Positions 1-10,361 of a stretch of 64,000 bases of DNA are shown here, one piece after another (within the stretch, counting starts at the first letter, position 1; each line of letters starts with the position of its first letter). The notes beneath the pieces were generated by a model. That model saw nothing but the letters and a program-made list of their open reading frames with translations, had not been told where the DNA came from and did not search any database. This DNA is from an uncultured Steroidobacter sp. (GTDB taxonomy: Bacteria > Pseudomonadota > Gammaproteobacteria > Steroidobacterales > Steroidobacteraceae): contig CALMII010000060.1 of the NCBI GenBank assembly GCA_937864115.1, forward strand, positions 27,325 through 91,324, given 5' to 3'. Both the position numbers and the translations under genes were made by a program.

Positions 1-402
1 GAGACCGAGCGTCGGTGCGTATTCGCGCAGCAGGCGATTGCCGATCGCGTGAAACGTGCCGGACCACAGCAGTCGCGTGGCATTCGGATGAAATGCAGCT
101 CGCCCCGGTTGCTGGCGCAGCGATTCATTGGCGATGGTTTCGGCCCGTCGCAGCATTTCCTGTGCGGCGCGGCGTGTGAACGTCAGCAGCAGGATGCGCT
201 CGGGAGATACGCGATGCAGCAGCAGGTGCGCCACCCGGTGCGCGAGCGTATTGGTCTTGCCGGTGCCGGCGCCCGCGATGATCAGCAGCGGATCGGACTC
301 GATGCCCTGCGAGGTCACGCGACCGAAAGTCGCGGCGCGCAACTGTTCTGTGTTGAGGCGGTGACCGAAGGTCGTTGCGGGAGAGTCGAGCTGCGCATTC
401 AT
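1..402 (-). CDS. UvrD/Rep-family ATP-dependent DNA helicase, N-terminal part
   Basis: The first 134 residues of a superfamily 1 helicase are present; the rest lies beyond the left edge. The Walker A motif AGAGTGKT is at residues 43-50, motif Ia LLLTFTRRAA at 71-80 and GTFHAIG at 115-121, all typical of UvrD, Rep and PcrA enzymes, which unwind DNA 3'-5' in repair and replication restart. The ATG at 402 is chosen because the helicase fold begins within about 20 residues of it. Which UvrD subfamily this is cannot be decided from the N-terminus. A LexA-like box lies 22 bp upstream. Confidence 0.9.
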   Translation of the reverse strand, partial: MNAQLDSPATTFGHRLNTEQLRAATFGRVTSQGIESDPLLIIAGAGTGKTNTLAHRVAHLLLHRVSPERILLLTFTRRAAQEMLRRAETIANESLRQQPGRAAFHPNATRLLWSGTFHAIGNRLLREYAPTLGL

Positions 403-423
403 GCGCAGCGATCATAACGGGAG

Positions 424-439
424 CTGTATATAAAGCCAG
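424..439. promoter_or_regulatory. LexA-like (SOS) box upstream of the UvrD-family helicase
   Basis: CTGTATATAAAGCCAG fits the CTG-N10-CAG LexA pattern and matches 13 of 16 bases of the idealised gammaproteobacterial box. It sits 22 bp before the helicase start codon, where repression would be effective. uvrD is LexA-regulated in E. coli, so the placement makes sense. The right half is imperfect, so this stays a candidate. Confidence 0.5.
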
Positions 440-460
440 TCGAAGCCGGCGATGCATTCT

Positions 461-524
461 CTTCCTGTGGGTCAGGCTTCAGCCTGACTTCCGAAAAGAG
501 GCCGGCTGAAGCCGGCCCCACAGT
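461..524. repeat. Intergenic double-palindrome repeat, family A, copy 1
   Basis: Two short palindromes lie side by side: GTCAGGCTTCAGCCTGAC and GGCCGGCTGAAGCCGGCC. They are framed by CTTCCTGTGGG on the left and CCCCACAG on the right. The same unit recurs near 5.5, 15.7, 21.1, 47.2 and 52.9 kb, always between genes. It behaves like a REP/BIME-type element. Confidence 0.85.
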
Positions 525-607
525 AAGAAGCCCCCCACCCTAACCCTCCCCCGCTTCGCGGAGGAGGGGATCAGACGGCAATCAACGCAGAAATCCTAAG
601 TGCAAGA

Positions 608-679
608 AGGCCGGCTGTGACCGAAGGGAATGGATAAACCACTTCCTTCGGTCGTCCCGCGGGAAAGCCGGCCTCACAG
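608..679. repeat. Diverged relative of the family A palindrome
   Basis: AGGCCGGCT and AGCCGGCCTCACAG frame an inner inverted pair (GACCGAAGGGAA / TTCCTTCGGTC). The outer ends match family A but the centre differs. The 403-696 gap otherwise holds copy 1 and a pyrimidine-rich stretch around 538-570; no gene is visible in it. Confidence 0.55.
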
Positions 680-696
680 CAAGAGCCAACGATCCA

Positions 697-3249
697 TCAG
701 CCGGAGCCTTCGATCACCACCTCGGTCTCGGTGATGTTGCCGAAGGCCGGGGCGCCCGGCGTCTTCATGAGCTTGATCGTGAAGCGGCGTTCCGGCCGGC
801 CCTCGCGCGCGGGAGTGATCGGTATGAACAGGCTGCGCACGTCCTGCCCGTCGTTGAAGCGGGCCATCTGTACCGCGGGCTGCTCATAGTCCACACCGGG
901 CTTCGCCGTTCCCGGCGCGATGCGCCAGGCGAACGGCGCACTGCCGTCGGTGGAACGATTGCGGCGCAGGTTGACCACTGCCATGTGCTGACCGGCGCTG
1001 ACCCGAATGCGGGCCGACTGGAACGAAATGAGTCCGGCAGCCGCAGGCACGACAGCGCGGCGTTCGACGGGAACGCTGGGCAGCGGCAGGTCGGCGAGCG
1101 GCGGGATCGCGATGTCGACGGGCGCTTCTGCGAGCGCCTGCAGGCGTTGCGCCGCCAGATGGTCGCGCTCCAGCGAACGCGTCACGACCAGACGCGAGGC
1201 ATCCGACACCTGCAGCAGTCCCCAGGCCGTGATGCCCACGGCGACGATCGCCATCGCCGGCACGGCCTCGCGCCATCGAGGCGCGCGCTGCGTGAGCCAC
1301 TGCGCGACTGGCAATCGTTGCCGCGGCGGTTGCGGGCTGGCGAGCGAGCCGATGCTGTTGCGCAGTTCGCGCCAGTGCGGCAGAAGGCGGATTTCCTTGC
1401 GCCAGCGAGGGCGCTCACGCGCCGCGATCGCGCGAAGTTTTTCGCGGCAGCGCGTGCTCGCTCGCGAAAACGTGGCGAGTGCCTTGTGCCAGTCGACGCG
1501 GCGCACCGGCGGAGCCGATGCGGGAGGATCACTCGACGCGACCGCCGCAGCATCGGCGGGCTGTCCGGCAACGGGGGCCGCGGCTGTCGGCAATGTTCCG
1601 ATGTGCACCTGCTGATGGAGGGTCGCCGCGGCGGCGGGCTGCACGTCCGTCCAGCGCAGCGCGATTTCGTTGCGCCAGTGAAGCTGCGGAATCCATTCGT
1701 TTCGCAATGAAGGTGTGGCGGCTGCAGTCGAAGCCGTTGCCAGTGCCGGTGGAACAGCCGGCGTTCGCCGACTGCGCCGCACTCGATTCAGCACGCGGGC
1801 ATTGCTCCAGCGCAGCTGACTGAGCCAGGGAACGGCGCGCGGCGGCGACGGTGCGGCTTCGTTCTCTTCGTTCGTCGATTCCGCAATCGTTGCGGCGGGC
1901 GGCGCGTTCGCCCCTGCAGATTCTTCCAGTCGGGGCTTGGGTTCGAGCCATTCCGGCGGAATGGCCCTGCTCCAGCGTTCCCGTGCAGATGCGTCGGGCG
2001 CGGCGGGGCGGGACAACGGCGGCGCGGTCGTCGTCGCAGGAGAGGGTGATGCAGCGTCCTCGTCGGTACCGACCCAGTCATCGGGCACTTTGCCGGCGAA
2101 CTGCGCAAAGGCGCGGCTCAGTTCCTCCGGTGTCGCAGTGCGACGGAATTCGCGACGCGTGTCCGTCGGCTTGCGTTCGCGCGTATGCGCGTGCGAGGCG
2201 CCGTTCGAGCGTCGACGTGCAGCGCCCGGTTCCGGATCGGGCGCAGCGGGTCGTGGCGGGCGCGAGTAAGCCGCGCTCGCGCGTACCTGCGCAGCAGTCA
2301 GGGAATCGAGAAACTCGCGACCGTTCGACGGCCGCTGCTCGCGTTCCCAGGACAACATGCGGGCGATGACGCCGAAATGCCGTGCCGGGATGCTCGGCTG
2401 CCAGATCGGCCGCCAGCCCTCGTCGCGGGCTTCGAGCGACGACTTCGATCCGAAGGGATGCTGGCCCGTGAACAGTTCATAGGCCACGCAGCCGAGGCTG
2501 AACAGATCGTCGCGCAGATCGGCCGGCTGCTGCTCCAGCATCTGCGGACTGGCGTAGGCCGGCGTGAGGAAGCGGTCGCGTGCCGCGTCGGCGGGCTCGT
2601 CCTTGTCGGGAACCGAACCGAAATCGAGCAGACGCGCGGCGCCCTGCGCGTCCACGAAAATGTTGCCGGGCTTCAGATCGCCATGAATGACGCCGTGATC
2701 GTGGGCGCAGACGAGCGCCTCGGTGCATTCGGTCAGCAGGCGCAGCGCCTCGTCGGCGGGCAGTCCCGGCGGACTGTGCTGCTGCAGATGCAGGAGGAGC
2801 GGCTCACCCTGCAGCAGTTCCATGGTGATGAACCACGTGCCTTCGTCGCAGTCGAGATCGAACACGCGCACGATGCCGCGATGCGTGAGGCGCTGCATGT
2901 AGCGGAACTCGCGGATCAGGCGTTCGACGCGCGCCTTGTCGCTGAGCAGCGCGCGATTCAGCACCTTCACCGCGACCTTGGCGTCGGCGGCGGGACCGTG
3001 CAGGCGATGCCGATCCAGCGCACTGAACACCGTGGACATGCCGCCGCTGCCGATCGCCCGCTCGATCAGATAACGACGACTCAGCACCGTGCCGACTTCG
3101 ATGACGCGCGTATCGGCGGCAACGGGCGTCTGATTACCCGGCGAGATCGTCGGCGCTTCGTCCGCGGCGATCCGCTCGGTCGCGGGAGCGCGCGCCGCCG
3201 CACACGAGGCGGACTGCGAAGGAAAAGGAGGCGCTTGCGGCTCGGCCAT
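697..3249 (-). CDS. Membrane-anchored Hanks-type Ser/Thr protein kinase with C-terminal Calx-beta-like domain
   Basis: An 850-residue protein. The kinase domain spans about residues 60-330: glycine loop AIGSGGMSTVF, VAVKVL lysine, catalytic loop HGDLKPGN and DFG motif. A long Pro/Ala/Arg-rich linker follows. One membrane segment (AIVAVGITAWGLL) is near residue 670, and the tail of about 165 residues contains GVDYEQP and beta-strand patterns like Calx-beta domains. The catalytic loop has Gly in place of the HRD arginine, which is common in bacterial kinases. The start MAEPQ at 3249 is preferred; an in-frame start 48 bp upstream is possible. The substrate is unknown. Confidence 0.85.
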   Translation of the reverse strand: MAEPQAPPFPSQSASCAAARAPATERIAADEAPTISPGNQTPVAADTRVIEVGTVLSRRYLIERAIGSGGMSTVFSALDRHRLHGPAADAKVAVKVLNRALLSDKARVERLIREFRYMQRLTHRGIVRVFDLDCDEGTWFITMELLQGEPLLLHLQQHSPPGLPADEALRLLTECTEALVCAHDHGVIHGDLKPGNIFVDAQGAARLLDFGSVPDKDEPADAARDRFLTPAYASPQMLEQQPADLRDDLFSLGCVAYELFTGQHPFGSKSSLEARDEGWRPIWQPSIPARHFGVIARMLSWEREQRPSNGREFLDSLTAAQVRASAAYSRPPRPAAPDPEPGAARRRSNGASHAHTRERKPTDTRREFRRTATPEELSRAFAQFAGKVPDDWVGTDEDAASPSPATTTAPPLSRPAAPDASARERWSRAIPPEWLEPKPRLEESAGANAPPAATIAESTNEENEAAPSPPRAVPWLSQLRWSNARVLNRVRRSRRTPAVPPALATASTAAATPSLRNEWIPQLHWRNEIALRWTDVQPAAAATLHQQVHIGTLPTAAAPVAGQPADAAAVASSDPPASAPPVRRVDWHKALATFSRASTRCREKLRAIAARERPRWRKEIRLLPHWRELRNSIGSLASPQPPRQRLPVAQWLTQRAPRWREAVPAMAIVAVGITAWGLLQVSDASRLVVTRSLERDHLAAQRLQALAEAPVDIAIPPLADLPLPSVPVERRAVVPAAAGLISFQSARIRVSAGQHMAVVNLRRNRSTDGSAPFAWRIAPGTAKPGVDYEQPAVQMARFNDGQDVRSLFIPITPAREGRPERRFTIKLMKTPGAPAFGNITETEVVIEGSG

Positions 3250-3368
3250 GGGACGCACGAACACTGGGACACCGCGGCCCCGTCCCCTGCAATACACCCG
3301 ATTCGTCGTTGCGGTTCCTGCGCCGTCTACGGATCAGGACGTGGCTGTCGGTAAATGACCGTCAGCGT

Positions 3369-5375
<2,007 letters not shown>

Positions 5376-5718
5376 GTTGTCGTTGTCCGATGCGACTTTG
5401 CGATGAGCCTGTCGCAGCATGTAATCCGAGTCAAACGGGCTTCGGCCCAATGGAACTGACTTAAGGATTTGCTCTGCCTGTGGGGCCGGCTTTAGCCGGC
5501 GTCTGAGGAGTCAGGCTGAAGCCTGACCCACAGGAAGAGTGCTGTCGCGATGCGTGCGGTACCGACACTTCGGTGCCTTGCGGATTTCATCGCGCATTAT
5601 GTGACGCGTTCGAGCCGGCCCGTATTGCGCTGCCCGGAAACCGGCCGGTAGGCTAGTTTCGTTGGTTGCGATTCGCGATGGGTTGGGCGACCCGCGACAT
5701 CGCATCACGAGGGCCACC
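5376..5718. other. Intergenic region between divergent genes
   Basis: 343 bp between the S9 peptidase and the GGDEF gene. It holds repeat family A copy 2 (5477-5540) and presumably both promoters. No conserved small ORF or RNA was recognised. Confidence 0.6.
5477..5540. repeat. Family A palindrome, copy 2
   Basis: GGCCGGCTTTAGCCGGC is followed by GTCAGGCTGAAGCCTGAC, framed by CCTGTGG and CCCACAGG. This is the same unit as copy 1 in the opposite orientation. Confidence 0.85.
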
Positions 5719-7368
5719 GTGCGACACCTGCTCGCGACATGGCTGCTCTGCCTGGTCGGTCTGTCGTGGATCGTCGGCGCAGCGGCAGCCGGGACCGATC
5801 CGACTCTGCAGATGCTGTCCGCGGACGCGAGCGATACGGACATCCTGAGCGGCGCCCACGATGCGCAGTTCGTTCCCTTCGATTTCCGTCAGGCGCGACG
5901 CGCCGGCGGCGTTTTCTGGTTGAAGATGGAGCCGCTGCCCGCGGCTTCGCCCGGCGCGGCGGCGACGATCAACATCACGCATGGACGTCACCTGCAGCTG
6001 CAATTGTTCAGCGGTCGCGAACCGCTGCAGCAGGCGACCTCGCTGCCCGGCTTTCGCAGCGCCATCGAAGAAGTCTTTCTCGCACCGGCCGGGAACGATC
6101 CCATTTACGTGCGCGTCGAGCCGCAGGGCCGCGGTCATGAAGTGCTGAAGGTCGACGGCGCATCGCTCGATGCGACGCTCGCGCGCAGCGCCGAACACGC
6201 GCGCATGATCGCGCTGACGTTCGGTGCGCTGATGGCGATGGCGCTGTCGGCATTTCTGATCTGGTTCGTCCTGCGCGAGAAGCTGCTGCTGCTCTATGCC
6301 TCGCTGTTCTCGCTGCAGGCGGTGTACATGGCCTTCCTCTCGGGCGAGGCCTTCGGCTGGCCGGTGTTGTCGTCGCTGCTGCCGGTAGCGTCGTATACCT
6401 GGAACGTGACTGCCGCGCTCAGCGGCGCCATCGCCTGCCTGTTCGTGCGCGAGATCGCCGACCTGAAGTCGTTCTCGCCGCGCGTCTACGCGGCCTTCGG
6501 CTGGGTCGCGTTCGGGTTCGTGGTGCTGGCGGCCGCCAACCTGCTGCAGCAGGTCGGTCTCGGCCCGATCGTCGCGATGGTGGGCAACCTGGTGTTTCTC
6601 GGCGCCGCGGTGTTCACGCTGGTGGCCGCGTTCATGGCCTGGCGACGCAGCAATCGCGCCGCCGGTTTCTTCCTGCTCGCGTGGGGATTGCTGGAAACGT
6701 TCACCATCGCCACGGCGCTGCGCCTGTTGCTGACCGATCCCGAAGGCGCCGAACTGCTGCTGTTCTACGGCCTGCCGTTGTCGATGGTCGCGGCGGCCGT
6801 GCTCATCGCGCTCGGCGTGGCGGATCGCCTGCGCGATCAGCGCCTGGCATTGAATGAGGCGGAGCGTCGCGCGCAGACCGATCCGCTGACGGGCGTGTTG
6901 AACCGGCGCTCGCTGGTCGAACGTCTCGATGCGGCCTGCCTGCATGCACAGGCGCGCGGCCTGCCCATCGCATTGCTGTTCATCGATCTCGATCACTTCA
7001 AGCAGATCAACGATTCCTTCGGGCATCTTGCCGGCGATGCCTGCCTCAAGGCCATCATCCCGCCGCTCCAGGCAGAGCTGCGTCAGTCGGATGTGATCGG
7101 TCGTTACGGCGGCGAGGAATTCGTCGTCATCCTCAGCAGCGCCGATGCATCGGCCGCCGAGCCCATTGCCGAGCGCATCCGCCAGCGCGTCGCCGATGTC
7201 CGCGTCGAAGGCTTCGGTCAGCCGATCCAGGTCACCTGCAGCATCGGCATCGCCACCAGCGACATGCTCGGCGTGTGGGGCGAACATCTCATCGCGCACG
7301 CCGATACCGCGGTGTATGCCGCGAAGCGCTCCGGCCGCAATCGCGTGCAGCTGGCGCTCGCGGCCTGA
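5719..7368 (+). CDS. Membrane diguanylate cyclase (7TM sensor plus GGDEF domain)
   Basis: A 549-residue protein that should make cyclic-di-GMP from two GTP. The GTG at 5719 is chosen because it puts a signal sequence at the N-terminus and has GAGGG just upstream. A periplasmic domain of about 160 residues is followed by about seven membrane helices (7TMR-DISM architecture). The C-terminal cyclase has TDPLTGVLNRRS, DLDHFKQIND and the active-site motif GGEEF in RYGGEEFVV. No upstream RxxD inhibitory site is obvious. A cyclic-di-GMP riboswitch lies elsewhere in the window, before pilM. Confidence 0.92.
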   Translation: MRHLLATWLLCLVGLSWIVGAAAAGTDPTLQMLSADASDTDILSGAHDAQFVPFDFRQARRAGGVFWLKMEPLPAASPGAAATINITHGRHLQLQLFSGREPLQQATSLPGFRSAIEEVFLAPAGNDPIYVRVEPQGRGHEVLKVDGASLDATLARSAEHARMIALTFGALMAMALSAFLIWFVLREKLLLLYASLFSLQAVYMAFLSGEAFGWPVLSSLLPVASYTWNVTAALSGAIACLFVREIADLKSFSPRVYAAFGWVAFGFVVLAAANLLQQVGLGPIVAMVGNLVFLGAAVFTLVAAFMAWRRSNRAAGFFLLAWGLLETFTIATALRLLLTDPEGAELLLFYGLPLSMVAAAVLIALGVADRLRDQRLALNEAERRAQTDPLTGVLNRRSLVERLDAACLHAQARGLPIALLFIDLDHFKQINDSFGHLAGDACLKAIIPPLQAELRQSDVIGRYGGEEFVVILSSADASAAEPIAERIRQRVADVRVEGFGQPIQVTCSIGIATSDMLGVWGEHLIAHADTAVYAAKRSGRNRVQLALAA

Positions 7369-7374
7369 AGAGGC

Positions 7375-7500
7375 GAGAAGAATTTCCACGGGGGAGGAAA
7401 GGGGACACGGGGAACACGGGGACAAGAAAAGGATTTTCTATGAAGAATGATTTCTTCCGAACCCCGTGTTCCCCGTGTCCCCCGTGGAAAATCTTCTTTC
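7375..7500. repeat. Long inverted repeat, family B, copy 1
   Basis: The left arm (TTTCCACGGGGG, then GGGGACACGGGGAACACGGGG) pairs with the right arm CCCCGTGTTCCCCGTGTC plus CCCCGTGGAAA. Related copies lie at 26.7 and 44.6 kb. This copy carries about nine extra bases in the left arm. A tail of CTCTGTG repeats follows. Confidence 0.85.
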
Positions 7501-7579
7501 TCTGGCCTCTGTGTACTCTGTGATCTCTGTGTGAAACTTCTTGCCCTGAAGACCACAAGAACAGCAGGAGCGGGACCCA

Positions 7580-10339
7580 ATGCAGGCGGACAAAGAACCG
7601 TCGTCGACAGGGATGACGTGGGCGCTGGCGATCCTGTTCGCCGTCATCGGCGCCGGTATCCAGGAAAACGCGGGCGGCTTCATCATCGGTGCGATGCTCG
7701 GCGTGCTGTTGGCGCAGGTGCTGCATCTGCGCGCCCTGGCGAAAATTCATCGCGACCTCATCGATTCGCTGCGACAGTCGCCGCCGCCATCGCGGCCCGA
7801 ACAGCCTGCAGCCGAGCCGGCCAGGCCGCGCACGACCGAACCGTATCGCGCCCCTGTTTTCGACAGGACGCCGGATACCTCGATACCGTCTGCGCCTGCG
7901 GCGCCGATGTCGACGGTTGCTGCTGCGCCCGCGCCGGTTGTAGCGGCACCAGCGGCACCGCGTCTTCCGCCGCTGCCGCGCAAACCGCCGGAACCCTCGT
8001 TCATCGAATCGCGCATCGACGATTTCATCCGCTGGTTCAAGGGTGGCAATCCGCTGGCGCGCATCGGCATCGTCATCCTGTTTTTCGGCGCCGCCTTCCT
8101 GGCGAAGTACGCCGCAGAGAACAGCCTGTTCCCGATCGAGCTGCGCTTCATCGCGCTGGCCGTCGGTGCTTTTGCCCTGCTGATCGTCGGCTGGCGACTC
8201 AAGGACAAACGGCCGGTCTACGCGCAACTGCTGCAGGGCGGCGGCATTGCCGGGCTGTATCTCACGGTGTTCGCCGCGAGCCGCCTGTATCACCTGCTGC
8301 CGCTGGGACTCGCGTTCGGATTGCTGGTGGTGATCGCGGTCACGGCCGGCGTGATCGCGGTGGCGCAGAACTCGCTGTCGCTGGCGGTGATCGGTACGGC
8401 GGGCGGTTTTCTCGCGCCCATCATGGTCTCGACCGGCAGCGGCAATCACATCGCGCTGTTCACGTACTACGCCATCCTGAATCTCGGCGTGTTCACGGTC
8501 GCCTGGTTCCGCACCTGGCGCGCGCTCAACGTGCTGGGCTTTCTGTTCACGTTCACCATCACCAGCCTGTGGCGTGCCTCCGGTTACGAATCGCACGATC
8601 TGTTCAGTGCCGATGCGTTCCTGATCCTGTTCTTCCTGCAGTACGTCGCGGTATCGATCCTCAACTGCGTGCGCCAGCCGCCGGATCTGAAAGGCTACGT
8701 CTCGGGTTCGCTGGTGTTCGGACTGCCGGTAGTCGCATTCACACTGCACGCAACGTTGGTGGCGAAGTTCGAATACGCACTGGCGTGGAGTGCGCTCGCG
8801 CTCGGTACGTTCTATCTCGCGCTCGGCTGGAGCCTGTGGCGTTCGCGGCGCGAGTCGTTCCGGCTGCTGGTCGAAGCCTTCGCCGCGCTGGGCGTGATCT
8901 TCGCCAGTCTCGCCATTCCGCTCGCCTTCGATACGCGTACGACCGCGGCGATGTGGGCCGTCGAAGGTGCGGGACTGTTCTGGCTGGGCATGCGCCAGCA
9001 GCGCAAGCTGGCGCGGGCCTTCGGCGCCCTGCTGCAAGTGGCAGCGGGTGCGGGCTTTCTCATCGGCCTGCCCGACTATCACGGGACGCAGCCGCTGCTG
9101 AACAGCCTGACTCTCGGCGCCGTGATGCTGGCCGTCTCCGGCCTGCTGACGAGCTACTGGCTGCATCGCCATCGCGAAACGCAGGCGTCGTACGAGGCGG
9201 GCTGGGAGACCGGTTTTGCGTTGTGGGGGCTCGTGTGGTGGCTGTTCGCAGGTGTGTACGAGATCGATCGGCATCTGTCGATGGCCGACACGGGCGCGAT
9301 GCTCGGCTATGCGGCGCTGACCGCGATGCTGCTGGCCTGGATCGGCATCAAGGTACGGTGGCGCCTGGCCCAGACGCTGGCGCTGTCTGTCCCGGCCGCT
9401 GCCGTGCTCGCGGGACTGCTGTATTCCGTGGATGCATCGCATCCGTTCGCGCACTGGGGAGAATCGGGATGGATCACGGTGCTCGCCGTGCACTACGGCC
9501 TGCTGTACCTGCACGATCGCGGCCGGCTCGATACGAGTGCCGTCGCCGCGTCGGTGCTGCACGCCGGCGCGTACTGGGTGCTGACGCTGCTCATTGCGTG
9601 GGAAAGCAGCTGGCAGATCGATTTCCACGCCAGCGGCGTATGGCCGCTGCTGCCGTGGGGACTCGCACCGGCATTGATGCTGGCCTTCGTCGGACGTCGC
9701 CGCCTGATTCCCGCCTGGCCGGTGGCGCAGTTCGCGCAGACGTATCGGGTGCTCGCTGCGTTTCCGTTGGCCTTCGCGACCGGCGCGTGGATCGTGTTCA
9801 TGAATCTCACGAACGCGGGCGATGCCGGCTGGCTGCCGTATCTGCCGCTGCTGAATCCGCTCGATGTCGGCGTGGCGCTGTGCCTCGCGGCGCTCGGACT
9901 GTGGTGGACGTCGCTCGATGACGAACAGCAGTCGGCGCTGTGGAGCGATGACCGCGCACCGATCATCGTTGCAGCGGTGCTGACGTTCCTGTGGCTGAAC
10001 TCGGCGCTGCTGCGTTCGCTGCATCACAACTTCGGTGCGCCGCTGACGTTGCGCGGCATGGCGCACTCGACGCTGGTGCAGGCGTCGCTGTCGATCTTCT
10101 GGGGCCTGCTCGGCTTCACGGCGATGACGGTCGCGGCGCGCCAGAAGTGGCGTTACGTCTGGCTGGTGGGCGCGGCGCTGATGATTGTCGTAGTGGCGAA
10201 GCTGTTCCTGGTCGATCTGTCGAGCATCGGCACGATCGCGCGCATCGCTTCGTTCCTGACGGTGGGCGTCCTGTTGCTGGTGACCGGTTATCTCGCGCCG
10301 CTGCCGCCGCGGCACGACGGCGAAGAAGTGACGGAGTGA
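7580..10339 (+). CDS. DUF2339 polytopic membrane protein
   Basis: A 919-residue membrane protein of unknown function. Two N-terminal helices precede a long Pro/Ala-rich linker (about residues 68-135). Then comes a signature region, WFKGGNPLARIGIVILFFGAAFLAKYA split over two helices, and about 20 further hydrophobic segments to the end. These match the DUF2339 family. The ATG follows AGGAGCGGG. The stop is a few bases before the DUF3999 gene; this pairing is seen in many proteobacteria and suggests one membrane complex. Confidence 0.88.
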   Translation: MQADKEPSSTGMTWALAILFAVIGAGIQENAGGFIIGAMLGVLLAQVLHLRALAKIHRDLIDSLRQSPPPSRPEQPAAEPARPRTTEPYRAPVFDRTPDTSIPSAPAAPMSTVAAAPAPVVAAPAAPRLPPLPRKPPEPSFIESRIDDFIRWFKGGNPLARIGIVILFFGAAFLAKYAAENSLFPIELRFIALAVGAFALLIVGWRLKDKRPVYAQLLQGGGIAGLYLTVFAASRLYHLLPLGLAFGLLVVIAVTAGVIAVAQNSLSLAVIGTAGGFLAPIMVSTGSGNHIALFTYYAILNLGVFTVAWFRTWRALNVLGFLFTFTITSLWRASGYESHDLFSADAFLILFFLQYVAVSILNCVRQPPDLKGYVSGSLVFGLPVVAFTLHATLVAKFEYALAWSALALGTFYLALGWSLWRSRRESFRLLVEAFAALGVIFASLAIPLAFDTRTTAAMWAVEGAGLFWLGMRQQRKLARAFGALLQVAAGAGFLIGLPDYHGTQPLLNSLTLGAVMLAVSGLLTSYWLHRHRETQASYEAGWETGFALWGLVWWLFAGVYEIDRHLSMADTGAMLGYAALTAMLLAWIGIKVRWRLAQTLALSVPAAAVLAGLLYSVDASHPFAHWGESGWITVLAVHYGLLYLHDRGRLDTSAVAASVLHAGAYWVLTLLIAWESSWQIDFHASGVWPLLPWGLAPALMLAFVGRRRLIPAWPVAQFAQTYRVLAAFPLAFATGAWIVFMNLTNAGDAGWLPYLPLLNPLDVGVALCLAALGLWWTSLDDEQQSALWSDDRAPIIVAAVLTFLWLNSALLRSLHHNFGAPLTLRGMAHSTLVQASLSIFWGLLGFTAMTVAARQKWRYVWLVGAALMIVVVAKLFLVDLSSIGTIARIASFLTVGVLLLVTGYLAPLPPRHDGEEVTE

Positions 10340-10361
10340 GATCGTGACCAGGGAAAATTCC

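Noticed and set aside
2185..3354. 389-codon plus-strand frame
   Set aside because: Antisense to the kinase gene; no recognisable domain and shadow-like composition.
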